35,106 bases of DNA, from assembly GCA_004367365.1 (NCBI GenBank), contig SESX01000006.1, positions 1 through 35,106 on the forward strand. Direction: 5' to 3'. The position numbers and the translations under genes were made by a program. Source of the stretch: Candidatus Acetocimmeria pyornia (GTDB taxonomy: Bacteria > Bacillota > Sulfobacillia > UBA3575). Positions 8,298 through 16,953 of the stretch are shown one piece after another; position 1 is the first letter of the stretch, and the number at the start of each line of letters is the position of its first letter. The notes beneath the pieces are model-generated. The model saw nothing but the letters and a program-made list of their open reading frames with translations, was not told the DNA's origin and ran no database searches.

Positions 8298-9367
8298 CAA
8301 GTCCACCCCTGCTCGATATTATTCACCTCGGACTTTATCTGCAGATACTGTTCATTACACCAGCGTCCTGCCTCCTTCTTTTCCCGACTGACATAAAATT
8401 GGACCAAATTGACGTTTTTCCGCGATAATAGCCGCAATGGAAGCGAACAGTCAAAGATGGAATGGCACTGTGTGGGTACGTGTTTGTCCTGCACCATAAT
8501 ACTGACAAAGCGCCGGTCTTCCCGATCATCCTTTCCTTCCTCCTGTCTCCTCAGGCCAAAAAACGGGTTGGTAGGTAATTTTCGCGCCTTGTCGTCAACA
8601 TAAGCGGTAAATTGGTCATTGCCGTATTCTGCCTCAAACCGTTTCTTCATTTCCGAAAAGATCATATAAATGGCCAGACCGGTGTGCTGCGGCAGGCTGA
8701 CAAAAGCCTCCGAAAGATGATCCCGGTCATAAATCCGTCGCGCCCACTCATTCTTTTGCCGCATTTCCCGGATGGCGACCCACACCGTACAGTCATCCAG
8801 GAAGAGATAATCTTCCAGCCGGTCCAAACCGCCAGGCCAACCCCCGGACTGTCCAGCCGTACCCGCCGTTTCGCTGGTCGGCACCACGGTGACGGTATCC
8901 AATATCCGCTCCAAGTCGTACTTGCCGTACCGCACCCCGCAGTAATGCGAGTCCCGAAGCAGGTAATCCAGCTTGTCCGCGTCTATCTCCCCATCTAATG
9001 ATGTTTCCCAGAAAAACCCGGTCCCTTCCCAAAAAACCCTTGCCAATTAGAGCTATAACTTCTTCTCTTATGTCGGGGAAATACTTCTGAATAACCGGCG
9101 CATCCTTTCCCATTCCGGTTTATCAAAATGATTCCGCACCAAACCCCGCTTGTACAGCGCATCCATCATGCGGCCAGCTAAATGCATCACTCCCAAACTG
9201 TGTTCAAACCGCGTATGGGTAGCGCCGGGATAAACCAGGCAGGTCAATGCCAGTTAACGGATATCCCGCAGGCGCTGAAAGAACTCGTGGCGGACAATAG
9301 TCGCCTCACCGGCGCTCAGCTCGATCATACCGTGGATGGGATCCCTGATTTTTACCACCGGCTCCAC
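8297..9367 (-). pseudogene. HD-domain phosphohydrolase (YwfO-like), disrupted
   Basis: A GTG at 9367 behind GAGGAGG begins EPVVKIRDPIHGMIEL. The frame then meets an in-frame TAA where Gln is expected in [17 protein letters not shown]. After [20 protein letters not shown] and [12 protein letters not shown], the sequence jumps to [19 protein letters not shown], so the LLHDIGHxPFSH catalytic stretch is missing. One extra base near 8994 shifts the frame just before GEIDADKLDYLLRD; removing it restores IISGEIDADKL. The C-terminal 230 residues are open to the stop at 8297. Three independent lesions make this a pseudogene of a dNTP-triphosphohydrolase-like enzyme. Confidence 0.85.
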
Positions 9368-9401
9368 TGCACAGGTCCTCCTCGTAATCAACCTCCGCCC
9401 T

Positions 9402-9929
9402 CTATTTTCGCGACAAAGCATACAGGTCCTCCGCCGGAGATTCCCGCACGTCGCTAACGTCCTTATTCCCGGGATCCACCCGTTCCGGCGAAAAGGTCAG
9501 GAAAAGTCCCGCCCCGCTTTCTCCAATGCCGGCCACACCAGTTCACCGGTCGTGCCCGGATAGGTAGTGCTCTCCAGGAACCAACTGCCCCTTTTGCGGG
9601 TGGTTCCCCACCTCGGAGACCGCCGCCATAACATAGGAAAGATCCGGATCCTTGGTCTTCCGCAAAGGGGTTGGTACGCAAATGCTGACTGCTTCCACCT
9701 CGGCCAGCGCGGCGTTACCGGTACCCGGCCGGATTCTGCCGTCTCTAACGGCCTCGGCCACTGCCGCGTGCGGCACATCAATACATAAAGACACACCGTC
9801 CAGCAGTTGTCCGATCTTCTGGGCATCTCGGCCGATCCCGTAAACCGTATACCCACACCGGACTATTCTCAGGGCCAGAGGCAATCCTACATACCCCAGC
9901 CCTAAAACGGCTGTTTTGGTTTGACCCAT
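9402..9929 (-). pseudogene. UDP-N-acetylhexosamine 6-dehydrogenase (WbpA/WecC type), remnant
   Basis: It starts well: GGGGGG ribosome site, ATG at 9929, then TKTAVLGLGYVGLPLAL (Rossmann GxGxxG), VPTPL and KDPDLSYV. A frameshift follows near 9580; STTYPGTTGELVWPALEKAGRDF then continues in another frame, and a second shift leads to FSPERVDPGNK. At that point the protein jumps straight to KDVSDVRESPAEDLYAL, which belongs in the C-terminal UDP-binding domain (usual 'YKkdvdDvRESPal'). The middle, with the catalytic Lys/Cys region, is deleted. A TAG closes the frame at 9402. The enzyme would have oxidised UDP-GlcNAc or UDP-ManNAc for the surface polymer. Confidence 0.85.
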
Positions 9930-10098
9930 TTGTTGTTCCCCCCAACGATCTCCCTAACCCGGGAACTATCCGGTTTGCGCTGTCCGTTGGCCTTTACTTT
10001 TTCGATAATCTCCCGGTACGGTTCCTCATACAGTGAAACGACCGTTGGCAAGCTGAAGCGTTCCTCCATCCGCCGGTGGGCGGCGGCGCCCAGGCGGC
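9902..10098 (-). pseudogene. GT4 glycosyltransferase, extreme C-terminal fragment
   Basis: This frame reads [20 protein letters not shown] and then [16 protein letters not shown] before an ordinary tail and stop. It is the closing helix pattern of GT4 enzymes ('r.lG.aAr.rveerFs......lY.ely'). Nothing of the catalytic domains is left. The left end overlaps the start of the dehydrogenase remnant by 28 bases. On the right the sequence switches to a plus-strand phosphomannomutase remnant, so the junction lies near 10098. Confidence 0.65.
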
Positions 10099-10253
10099 GG
10101 TGACCGACGGCCTCGGCCTGGAGTTCGAAAACTGGCGGTTCAACCTGCGCCCGCCGAACACCGAGCCCCTCATCCGGCTGAACGTGGAGTCCCCGGGGGG
10201 ATGCGGCGCTGGTGGCCCGGAAAACGCGCGAAATCCTGGCCAGCCGCGGCTGA
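10099..10253 (+). pseudogene. manB: Phosphomannomutase/phosphoglucomutase, C-terminal remnant
   Basis: The plus strand encodes [18 protein letters not shown], then [12 protein letters not shown]. After a shift in the CCCCGGGGGG run it continues [17 protein letters not shown] and stops. The 'W.FNlRpSNTEPLlRLNvEa' block is the phosphate-binding signature of domain 4 in ManB/ManB-AlgC enzymes. Only that last domain remains. It lies opposite to all surrounding genes, so it was moved here by rearrangement. An intact ManB elsewhere would normally feed the GDP-mannose route used by gmd/fcl. Confidence 0.8.
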
Positions 10254-10265
10254 TCATTTTGTCCA

Positions 10266-11507
10266 TCAAAGCGCTTCTTTGTTCACCCGCTGACTGTCCA
10301 CCACACTCTTGATCAAGTCGGCGTATAACGCCAGCGCACTCTCCCTCGAAAAGGTGCTTTTATGCGCCGTCCGTGCCCGCTTTCCGCGCCGGACCACCTC
10401 GTCCGGCTGTTTGCTGGCAGCTTGAATAATCTCCGTCACCTCGGCGCTGTTTTGGGCCACCCACCCGCATTTCCACTGCCTTACCACCGCGGCGAGATCA
10501 TCATTCTCAGAGGCAAGCGCCAGAATCGCCCGGCCGGCGGCCAGAATCGAGTATGTTTTGGAGGGTACGGCCAAGCCGGCCGCCTTCGGTTCCAAAGCAA
10601 CCACGCAAATATCTGCGGCGCAAAGCATTGTGTTCAGCGTTTCCGCCTCTTGGTAAGGCAAAAACAGCACGTTGTCCAACCGCTTCTGCTCAGCCTGCTT
10701 CTCCAGGAAGAAACGCTTTTCACCCTCACCAACGAATACGAACTTGATATTCCGCCCCTTCAGTTCGGCCGCCGATTCTATCAACCATTCAAGATTATGC
10801 AGGATGCCCATGTTTCCGGCATAAAGAACCACCAGCGCGTCCCCCAGCTTATGAGTTTCACGGAACGAGTTCTGCCGGGGGAGGGGCTCGATCTCGCCTA
10901 AGGACCAGTTGGGTATCACGTAAATCTTCTCTTGCGGCACTCTTTTGTGCTTCCGCAGATGCTCGGCCATTCGCGGCCCTAAAACCACAACCGCATCGGC
11001 AAACCTAAAGATAAGCCGGTTAATGATCTCCCATAGCCCTGTAACCAGACCCTTTTTCAACCGACCGGTGCGAATCAAAATGTCCGGATGAATATCGTGC
11101 AACACACAAACATACCGCGCCCCCCTGAAACGCTTAACCCATGCTCCCAGTAACCCTACAAACGGGGGATTGGAAAGCGTAAGCACCACAGCGTACTTTT
11201 GATTTCGACTTTGACGGCGTACCGTCCCAAAAGCCGCAAGCAGGAACCCCAAGTAACCCCGGATTCTCTGTCGCATCCCCAGCCGACCTTTAACGCCCCC
11301 GGTCGCCACCCGACGCACAGTCAAATTCGGCTGCTCTTCGTAGGCCGGAGCGTCCGGAGCATCAGCGGTGTAACTGGGAAACCCGCACACCACGTCGATC
11401 TGGAAACCTCTCTCCGCCAAGCCTTCGCACAAAGAGGCCAGCAATTGCCCCGAGGCACATACGTCCGGCGCATAATACTGGTTCACGACTAGTAATTTCA
11501 TTCCCAA
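10266..11507 (-). CDS. Glycosyltransferase family 4 (WbuB-like)
   Basis: This is a 413-residue GT-B enzyme. It opens with [19 protein letters not shown], a start typical of WbuB-like fucosamine/sugar transferases. HDIHPD and [10 protein letters not shown] sit at the domain boundary, and [15 protein letters not shown] and FVGEGEKR lie in the donor domain. The usual final E-x7-E region reads [27 protein letters not shown]. It would add a sugar to the lipid-linked repeat unit at the cytoplasmic membrane face. AAGGA sits five bases before a TTG (11507); the ATG at 11501 is the alternative start. It is the last intact gene of the polysaccharide run before the decay zone. Confidence 0.85.
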   Translation of the reverse strand: MGMKLLVVNQYYAPDVCASGQLLASLCEGLAERGFQIDVVCGFPSYTADAPDAPAYEEQPNLTVRRVATGGVKGRLGMRQRIRGYLGFLLAAFGTVRRQSRNQKYAVVLTLSNPPFVGLLGAWVKRFRGARYVCVLHDIHPDILIRTGRLKKGLVTGLWEIINRLIFRFADAVVVLGPRMAEHLRKHKRVPQEKIYVIPNWSLGEIEPLPRQNSFRETHKLGDALVVLYAGNMGILHNLEWLIESAAELKGRNIKFVFVGEGEKRFFLEKQAEQKRLDNVLFLPYQEAETLNTMLCAADICVVALEPKAAGLAVPSKTYSILAAGRAILALASENDDLAAVVRQWKCGWVAQNSAEVTEIIQAASKQPDEVVRRGKRARTAHKSTFSRESALALYADLIKSVVDSQRVNKEAL

Positions 11508-11587
11508 CCCAATCCTTGGTTTACAAGTATTTCTTTCCTCTGGCTTGTTTTCGACATTAAGCTTTGGAAGATATATCCTCGGCCCAT

Positions 11588-12748
11588 TTAGTACTTCTGC
11601 CTTTTCAGTGCTTCTTTATACAACCAGATCATCTGGCCGGCAATCTTAGCCCAGGTAAATTTTTCGTTCACCAGCCGCCGGCCGTTACTGCCCATCTCTT
11701 GCCGCAACTGCGGTTCACGCAGTAGCTTTTCCAACGCCGCAGCCAATTCCCCTACCTCCGGTTCGATGATCAACCCGGCTCCGGCCGCGGCCACCTCGGG
11801 GAAATGGCATTGGCGGGTGATGACTACCGGAAGACCGCAGGCCATCGCTTCCAAAATAGCGATACTAAAACCTTCGGAATATGAAGGAAGCACGAAAACA
11901 TCCGCCCCACCCAAAGCCGCCAGTTTTTCGCGCCCGGTCAACATCCCGGCAAAGACCACTTTGCCCAAAGCACCTTCCGCCTCCAAGATTTTCGCCACCT
12001 CGGCCCGGTAGCCCTCGCTATCCGGCCCCACCACCAGCAAACAAAGGTCGTCTCGCTCCCTGGCCACCTTGCCAAAAGCCCGGGCCAAAATGTCAAGCCC
12101 CTTTTTCGGGTGCAGGCGGCCTAGAAACAGCACTACCTGTTTCCCGACAAGTTGAGGGTAAAGCCGCTCCAGTTCCCGACGCGCAGGCAGCAGTTGAAAC
12201 TCCTGCGGGTTGATCCCGTTGGGAGTCATAAAGACTTCGTTATCCACCCCGAAAGCCCGGATATGCTTAACCTCCTCGGCGGTGATCGCGTGCAGCGCGG
12301 CCGCTTTTTGCAAAATACGCCGCTGGATCAGTGCCGAATATACCTTCTTCTTCAATGCTTTATGGTTTATCGCCCACGGCTCCAACTCCCCGTGAACGGT
12401 CACCACGTACGGCTTTTTTGCTTTTCTTGCCGCCCGGTAAGCCGCAAGATGCGGATGGCTCCACAGTTCATGGATATGCACCAGATCAAACTTACCCACC
12501 TCTTGTGCCACCGCCCGGGCCAAACCCGGTGAATAGCCGGACCACCAGCGAGCCAAAAAACCTTCTCTAAAAAGCTGCAAATTCACTCCTTTAGGCCGGG
12601 CAATCTCCGCCTCGCCCCCTCTTCGCACCGGGGCAAAAAGGGACACTTCCACGCCCTTTTCAACCAGGGCTTCGGTCAGCTCATGTACCACCTTTGTCGG
12701 CCCGCCCCATTCAGGTGCAAGACTGATTACCACGTGTAGTATCTTCAT
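11588..12748 (-). CDS. Glycosyltransferase family 4
   Basis: The N-terminus has ILHVVISLAPEWGGPTKVV, the typical glycine-rich acceptor-domain loop. In the middle come HIHELWSH and VVTVHGELEPWA. The donor domain carries VLFLGRLHPKKGLDIL, LLVVGPDSEGY and PSYSEGFSIAILEAMACGLPVV with the E-x7-E motif intact. It is a canonical retaining GT4 of about 387 residues that assembles the repeat unit. The ATG at 12748 is preferred because GGCGGG precedes it at good spacing; a GTG at 12757 sits right on that site. About 90 bases separate it from the upstream dehydrogenase gene. Confidence 0.88.
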   Translation of the reverse strand: MKILHVVISLAPEWGGPTKVVHELTEALVEKGVEVSLFAPVRRGGEAEIARPKGVNLQLFREGFLARWWSGYSPGLARAVAQEVGKFDLVHIHELWSHPHLAAYRAARKAKKPYVVTVHGELEPWAINHKALKKKVYSALIQRRILQKAAALHAITAEEVKHIRAFGVDNEVFMTPNGINPQEFQLLPARRELERLYPQLVGKQVVLFLGRLHPKKGLDILARAFGKVARERDDLCLLVVGPDSEGYRAEVAKILEAEGALGKVVFAGMLTGREKLAALGGADVFVLPSYSEGFSIAILEAMACGLPVVITRQCHFPEVAAAGAGLIIEPEVGELAAALEKLLREPQLRQEMGSNGRRLVNEKFTWAKIAGQMIWLYKEALKRQKY

Positions 12749-12839
12749 TTTTTTCACCCCGCCTGTTTCCCCTGAACCGGCTTTGGCGCACCCTCATTCC
12801 CTGGTAAACCAGTTTTTCATGGCCTAGCGAATCTACCCA

Positions 12840-14135
12840 CTACGCTCCACCGCGACCTACACCCTGATATCGAAACCCCAGTTCGATTAGCTTACGGCCG
12901 TCTAACGCATTGCGGCCATCGAAGATCAACCGGGGCGAAACCATAATCTGAACTACCTGCTCCCACGGCAACTCGCAAAATTCAGGCCATTCGGTAACCA
13001 GGACGGCGGCCTGCACCCCTTGCAAGGCTTCCAGGGCCGACGTCCGGAGATCAATCTCCCCTGGTAACAAGGGGTGTCCGTTCCCGGCCGCCACCTGGGG
13101 GTCGTAGGCCCGCACCTCGGCGCCCTCCTCGATCAGCAGCCGCCCGATGTCCAGGGCGGGAGCCTCCCGCAGGTCGTCGGTGCCGGGCTTGAAGGTCAGT
13201 CCGAGCAAGGCCACCTTTACTCCTTTGACCGTCCCGAAGACCCGGCGCAGGGCCTGCAGGGGCAGCAACCGCTGGCGGTTGTTGACGTTGATCACCGCCC
13301 GGAGCAGTTCGAAATTGTAGCCGTTGACCGCCGAGCAGAACTCAAGCGCCCGCACATCCTTGGGAAAGCACGAACCTCCGTACCCCAACCCGGCCCGCAG
13401 GAAACTCGGCCCGATACGCGGGTCAAGTCCGATCCCGTAAGCAACCTCGTCAATATCGGCCCCCACCCGGGCGCACAGACCGGCGACCTCGTTGATGAAC
13501 GAAATTTTGGTGGCCAGAAAGGCATTGGCCGCGTACTTGATCATTTCGGCACTCGTGATCCCAGTAACCAGAACGGGAGCTTTGATCCCGGCGAACATCT
13601 TTTTTACCAGGTCGATGGCCTCTTCGTCCTCTCCGCCGATCACGATCCGGTCGGGATGGAACCAATCGCGGACCGCTTGTCCCTCCCGCAAAAACTCCGG
13701 ATTGGCCACGTACCGTAGCCCGGTACCGGCTAATTCTTCGTCCACCAGGCGCCGGCCGGTCCCCGGCGGCACCGTACTTTTCATCACCAAAACCGCCGGC
13801 CCGGGCCGGCGCTGCCGGACCCACTGGATGGCCGCCCGGACCTGGGAAAGATCGGTCCCGCCGTACGGCCGGGAGGGTGTGCCCACCGCCACCAGGATGA
13901 TTTCCCCGAGGGGCACCGTCACCTCTTGGGGGTGCTGAAACCGAAGCCGGCCTGCGGCCAGGCCCGAAGAAAGCAAGCCCGGCAGCTCGGGCTCGTGAAA
14001 AGGGCAGATCCCCTGCTGAAAGGCAGCGACCTTTTCCCGATCCACATCCACGCCCAGCACCTCGTGACCACTATGCGCCAGGGCCACCGCCGCCACCGCC
14101 CCTACATATCCCAGACCCACCACGGTAATGTTCAT
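12840..14135 (-). CDS. ugd: UDP-glucose 6-dehydrogenase
   Basis: This is a 431-residue enzyme with an N-terminal Rossmann motif GLGYVG (7-12), VGTPS, STVPPGTG (120-127), NPEFLREG, K200 in EMIKYAANAFLATKI and the catalytic Cys256 in GGSCFPKD. The C-terminal domain has LLGLTFKPGTDDLREAPAL. All residues needed for the NAD-dependent two-step oxidation of UDP-glucose to UDP-glucuronate are visible. The product would feed the polysaccharide and be the substrate for an epimerase like the dead remnant at 161-454. It lies within the polysaccharide run between glycosyltransferase genes. Confidence 0.95.
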   Translation of the reverse strand: MNITVVGLGYVGAVAAVALAHSGHEVLGVDVDREKVAAFQQGICPFHEPELPGLLSSGLAAGRLRFQHPQEVTVPLGEIILVAVGTPSRPYGGTDLSQVRAAIQWVRQRRPGPAVLVMKSTVPPGTGRRLVDEELAGTGLRYVANPEFLREGQAVRDWFHPDRIVIGGEDEEAIDLVKKMFAGIKAPVLVTGITSAEMIKYAANAFLATKISFINEVAGLCARVGADIDEVAYGIGLDPRIGPSFLRAGLGYGGSCFPKDVRALEFCSAVNGYNFELLRAVINVNNRQRLLPLQALRRVFGTVKGVKVALLGLTFKPGTDDLREAPALDIGRLLIEEGAEVRAYDPQVAAGNGHPLLPGEIDLRTSALEALQGVQAAVLVTEWPEFCELPWEQVVQIMVSPRLIFDGRNALDGRKLIELGFRYQGVGRGGA

Positions 14136-14162
14136 CCTGCTTCATCATCCCCCTTATTCCAG

Positions 14163-15302
14163 TCACCCGAAAGATCCAACCGCCTCCAAAAAGACCTTGG
14201 CCGAACGCTCGATGCCGAACTCCCGACAGGCATGTTCGCTGATGGCCTCCCGCCGCGCGCGGATCTTTCCGAGCTGCTCCTTGGTTTCCCGAATCAGCAG
14301 CGCAAGCTTTCCGACATTATGCGGATCAAACAGCGCGCCGTTCCAACCCTCCTCAATAAGGTCATACGCCGCTCCGGCACGATCCGAACAAAGCACGTAC
14401 AGCCCGCCGGCCAAAGCTTCGTTGACTACCAGCCCCCACACCTCCTCGAAAGAAGGCATGAGCAATACATCGGAAAGGGCGTAGTATTTCGGAAGCCCGT
14501 CCTGCTGGTGGAAGCCTTCAAAGTAGACGTTCTTTAACTCCTGCTCCTGGCAGAAGCACCTAAGCTCTTTTTCCTGTGGCCCGCTACCGACAATCAGTAG
14601 ACCGATCTCGGGATCATTCAGTTCACCAAGCGCTTTGAGCACCTGGAAGAGCCCCTTTCGCTTGACTAATTGACCGACGTAAAGCAGCAGGAGTTTGGGG
14701 TAGGCGGCGCGCTCCTCTTGAAGAATCTTACTCTGGGCAAGCTTTTTTGTCTGTTCCCTGAACCAGTCCATATCTACCGTGTTAACCCCGACGTAGATAT
14801 GCCCCTCCGGAGCACCCATATGTACCAGATATTCGGCCGCTTTCGTCCCGTAAGCGATATATCGGTCGGCCCCTTTAATAATGACTCGCTTCATTCGACC
14901 GACAAGCCCGCCAGTCGTGCCCACACTCAGCAAAGTGGTCCCGTTCCAGAGGATGTAGTTTTTCTTGAAAAACTTGCAATACAGCAGCGCTTGCCAATAG
15001 GCCGGCGCGTCATACCCCGAGGTAATGATAATATCAGGCTTGTACTGACGCAACGCCCGCCACAGACCCCGGTTCAGGTGAAGCGGCAACTCCCTGCTGC
15101 GGATGAACCTATGAAACCCGGGCAATATCTGGTAATCGAACTTGATCTGCTCTTTCGCCACCCGCCACTCACGATTGGCCTCTTTCTCCGCCAGAGCAAC
15201 GACCTTAAAATCAAAATCCGCCACTTGGTGAAGATAATTCCAAAGAGGAATTCGGTATGGAGAAATGATATTGGTGATGAATAATACCTTCGTCTCTTTC
15301 AT
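14163..15302 (-). CDS. Glycosyltransferase family 4
   Basis: This is a 379-residue GT-B protein. It has VLFITNIISPYRIPLWNYL at the start, IITSGYDAPAYWQAL in the acceptor domain, then GVNTVDMDWF, LLYVGQLVKRKGL, LLIVGSGPQE and MPSFEEVWGLVVNEALAGGL, whose E-x7-E spacing marks the donor site. The first ATG overlaps the upstream methyltransferase stop by four bases, so the two are translationally coupled. The acceptor and donor sugars cannot be told from sequence. Confidence 0.88.
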   Translation of the reverse strand: MKETKVLFITNIISPYRIPLWNYLHQVADFDFKVVALAEKEANREWRVAKEQIKFDYQILPGFHRFIRSRELPLHLNRGLWRALRQYKPDIIITSGYDAPAYWQALLYCKFFKKNYILWNGTTLLSVGTTGGLVGRMKRVIIKGADRYIAYGTKAAEYLVHMGAPEGHIYVGVNTVDMDWFREQTKKLAQSKILQEERAAYPKLLLLYVGQLVKRKGLFQVLKALGELNDPEIGLLIVGSGPQEKELRCFCQEQELKNVYFEGFHQQDGLPKYYALSDVLLMPSFEEVWGLVVNEALAGGLYVLCSDRAGAAYDLIEEGWNGALFDPHNVGKLALLIRETKEQLGKIRARREAISEHACREFGIERSAKVFLEAVGSFG

Positions 15303-16027
15303 TTTTTCACGGCCTTAACAACCAAATCCCCGCACAAAAGAGCGGGCCACCAGTTCCGAAAAGGAGCAAGAAAACCGCTACCGCTCCTTTTTTCGATTTT
15401 AAAACCCTGGGATTCAAACAGCCAGCAAAACTTCTCCATCGTGAAATAGTGAATATGTCCTCCATCCCAGCCAATCTCTTCCCAATTGTGCGGCGAACTG
15501 GTGGCCGGTAGTTTCCCTAACAATAATGAAATTCGATACTTTAGATAGGCAATATTCGGAACCTGCGCGATGACGTAGCCGCCCGGCTTGAGCACTCGGT
15601 GCGCCTCTTTTACCAGGGAGAAAACGTCATAGACATGCTCAATGACCGCAATACAAGTGATAGCATCAAAATAACCGTCTGGAAAAGGGAGGCGCTCATC
15701 CGCATTGCCTTCGACAAAGCTGAATTTCGACATCCCGGCCGGACAGTGCTCTTTGACTTTTTGTTCTGCCTCCCGTAGACGGGAAGGAGCTACATCTAGG
15801 CCATAAAGCTCCTCGAACTTACCCCCAAGCCTTCTCAGCAGATAACCTTCTCCGCAACCGATGTCCAAAATCCTGCCCCCCCCTCGGCCAACAAGCTGCG
15901 CGGCGGCTGTATACCGATCCCAATCGTACTTTTTCAAGAGCTTTCGCAGCCCCCAAAACTGCCGTTGAGGAACATTTACCAGCTTCTTCTCTCCGTATTG
16001 CTTTTCATAGAGCTTTTTGTAATTCAT
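15299..16027 (-). CDS. Class I SAM-dependent methyltransferase
   Basis: The protein has 242 residues. Motif I is RILDIGCGEGYLLRRL (about 53-68). The acidic end of motif II is YGLDVAPSRLREAEQ, and FDAITCIAVIEHVYD with RVLKPGGYVIAQVPN completes a Methyltransf_11/23 domain. HYFTMEKFCWLFESQGF is the usual C-terminal block. Methyltransferases of this kind in polysaccharide loci O-methylate a sugar in the repeat unit or cap the chain; the exact target is inferred only from context. It is coupled to the GT4 gene downstream and lies seven bases from the GT2 gene upstream. Confidence 0.85.
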   Translation of the reverse strand: MNYKKLYEKQYGEKKLVNVPQRQFWGLRKLLKKYDWDRYTAAAQLVGRGGGRILDIGCGEGYLLRRLGGKFEELYGLDVAPSRLREAEQKVKEHCPAGMSKFSFVEGNADERLPFPDGYFDAITCIAVIEHVYDVFSLVKEAHRVLKPGGYVIAQVPNIAYLKYRISLLLGKLPATSSPHNWEEIGWDGGHIHYFTMEKFCWLFESQGFKIEKRSGSGFLAPFRNWWPALLCGDLVVKAVKK

Positions 16028-16034
16028 CGGCAGC

Positions 16035-16904
16035 TCACTTTCGGTCGAGATTTTTCCTAAGCATCACAATCTTTCTAATTGTCCTTAAAGAAACCGCTTC
16101 CCTTCGCAGAAGCAGCCAGGGAAGTTTTAATACTACGACAACACATGCTCCTAAAGTGTAATGAAGCGCAAATTTTTTAACTCCAGCCCAATTCCAAATA
16201 AGAACCTTCCAGAGTACCGCCACCGGCACAAGAAACAATGGATATCGTCTAATTACTGTATAAAGCTCGTTCCGACACCCGTAAAACATAAAGAGCTTAT
16301 TGTTGCGATTGATGGGAACTCGCTCGTGATAGATAACAGCCTTGGGATAGCAAAGAATAGAATAACCTGCTTCAATAACCCGCAAAGCTAAATCGCCTTC
16401 TTCGGCCTGACGAAAAAAATCAGAAGGAAAGTAACCTGCCTTGCTTAAAACCTCTTTTCTAATTGCACAAGCACCTCCGCTAAAATGATAAGTATAGTAT
16501 TCTCTGACATTGGCTGGCCTATTTTCTTCCGGAGCCAAAACATGGCAAGCAATGATCCCCAAGTCCGGCTCTTTCTGAAACCGTTCCACACAAAGCTTCA
16601 ATGTGGCAGGAGAAAGCCAAGCGTCATCATCCAATGAGAAGATGATATCCCCAGAACAATTAGCCAACGCCACATTGCGACCTTCGGGACAACCAAGGTT
16701 TCTGTGCAATCGTATGATTTGCGCCTCCGGGTAGGCCTCTTTAATAGTCCCAACAGTGTCATCAAAAGACGCAGAATCTACAACTATGACTTCAACAGGG
16801 CGATAGGGTTGTTCAAAGACCGATTCAATTGCCCTGAGCACATATCGACGCCGGTTCCAGGTGACAATTGCCACACTAATCAGCGGATGCTGCATTTTCG
16901 TCAT
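16035..16904 (-). CDS. Glycosyltransferase family 2 (rhamnosyltransferase-like) with C-terminal membrane segment
   Basis: This is a 289-residue GT-A enzyme: SVAIVTWNRRRYVLRAIESV, VEVIVVDSASFDDT, LHRNLGCPEGRNVAL, FSLDDDAW (the DxD metal site, about 91-93), then SGGACAIRKEVL and FRQAEEGDLALRV with the ED-like acceptor motif. The last 70 residues contain hydrophobic stretches (PLFLVPVAVLWKVL and ACVVVVLKLPWLLL) that would attach it to the membrane. AGGGGGG lies five bases before the ATG. Codons are AT-richer than in the genes to its left. Confidence 0.87.
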   Translation of the reverse strand: MTKMQHPLISVAIVTWNRRRYVLRAIESVFEQPYRPVEVIVVDSASFDDTVGTIKEAYPEAQIIRLHRNLGCPEGRNVALANCSGDIIFSLDDDAWLSPATLKLCVERFQKEPDLGIIACHVLAPEENRPANVREYYTYHFSGGACAIRKEVLSKAGYFPSDFFRQAEEGDLALRVIEAGYSILCYPKAVIYHERVPINRNNKLFMFYGCRNELYTVIRRYPLFLVPVAVLWKVLIWNWAGVKKFALHYTLGACVVVVLKLPWLLLRREAVSLRTIRKIVMLRKNLDRK

Positions 16905-16953
16905 CGCTGCCCCCCTACTTTTTATCTTGGCTCACTGAGCACCATTGGCAGAT

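Noticed and set aside
12790-12816. CTGG-TAAA-CCAG followed by TTTTT near the end of the dehydrogenase gene.
   Set aside because: The stem is only four base pairs and the T-run is on the plus strand, where no gene ends.
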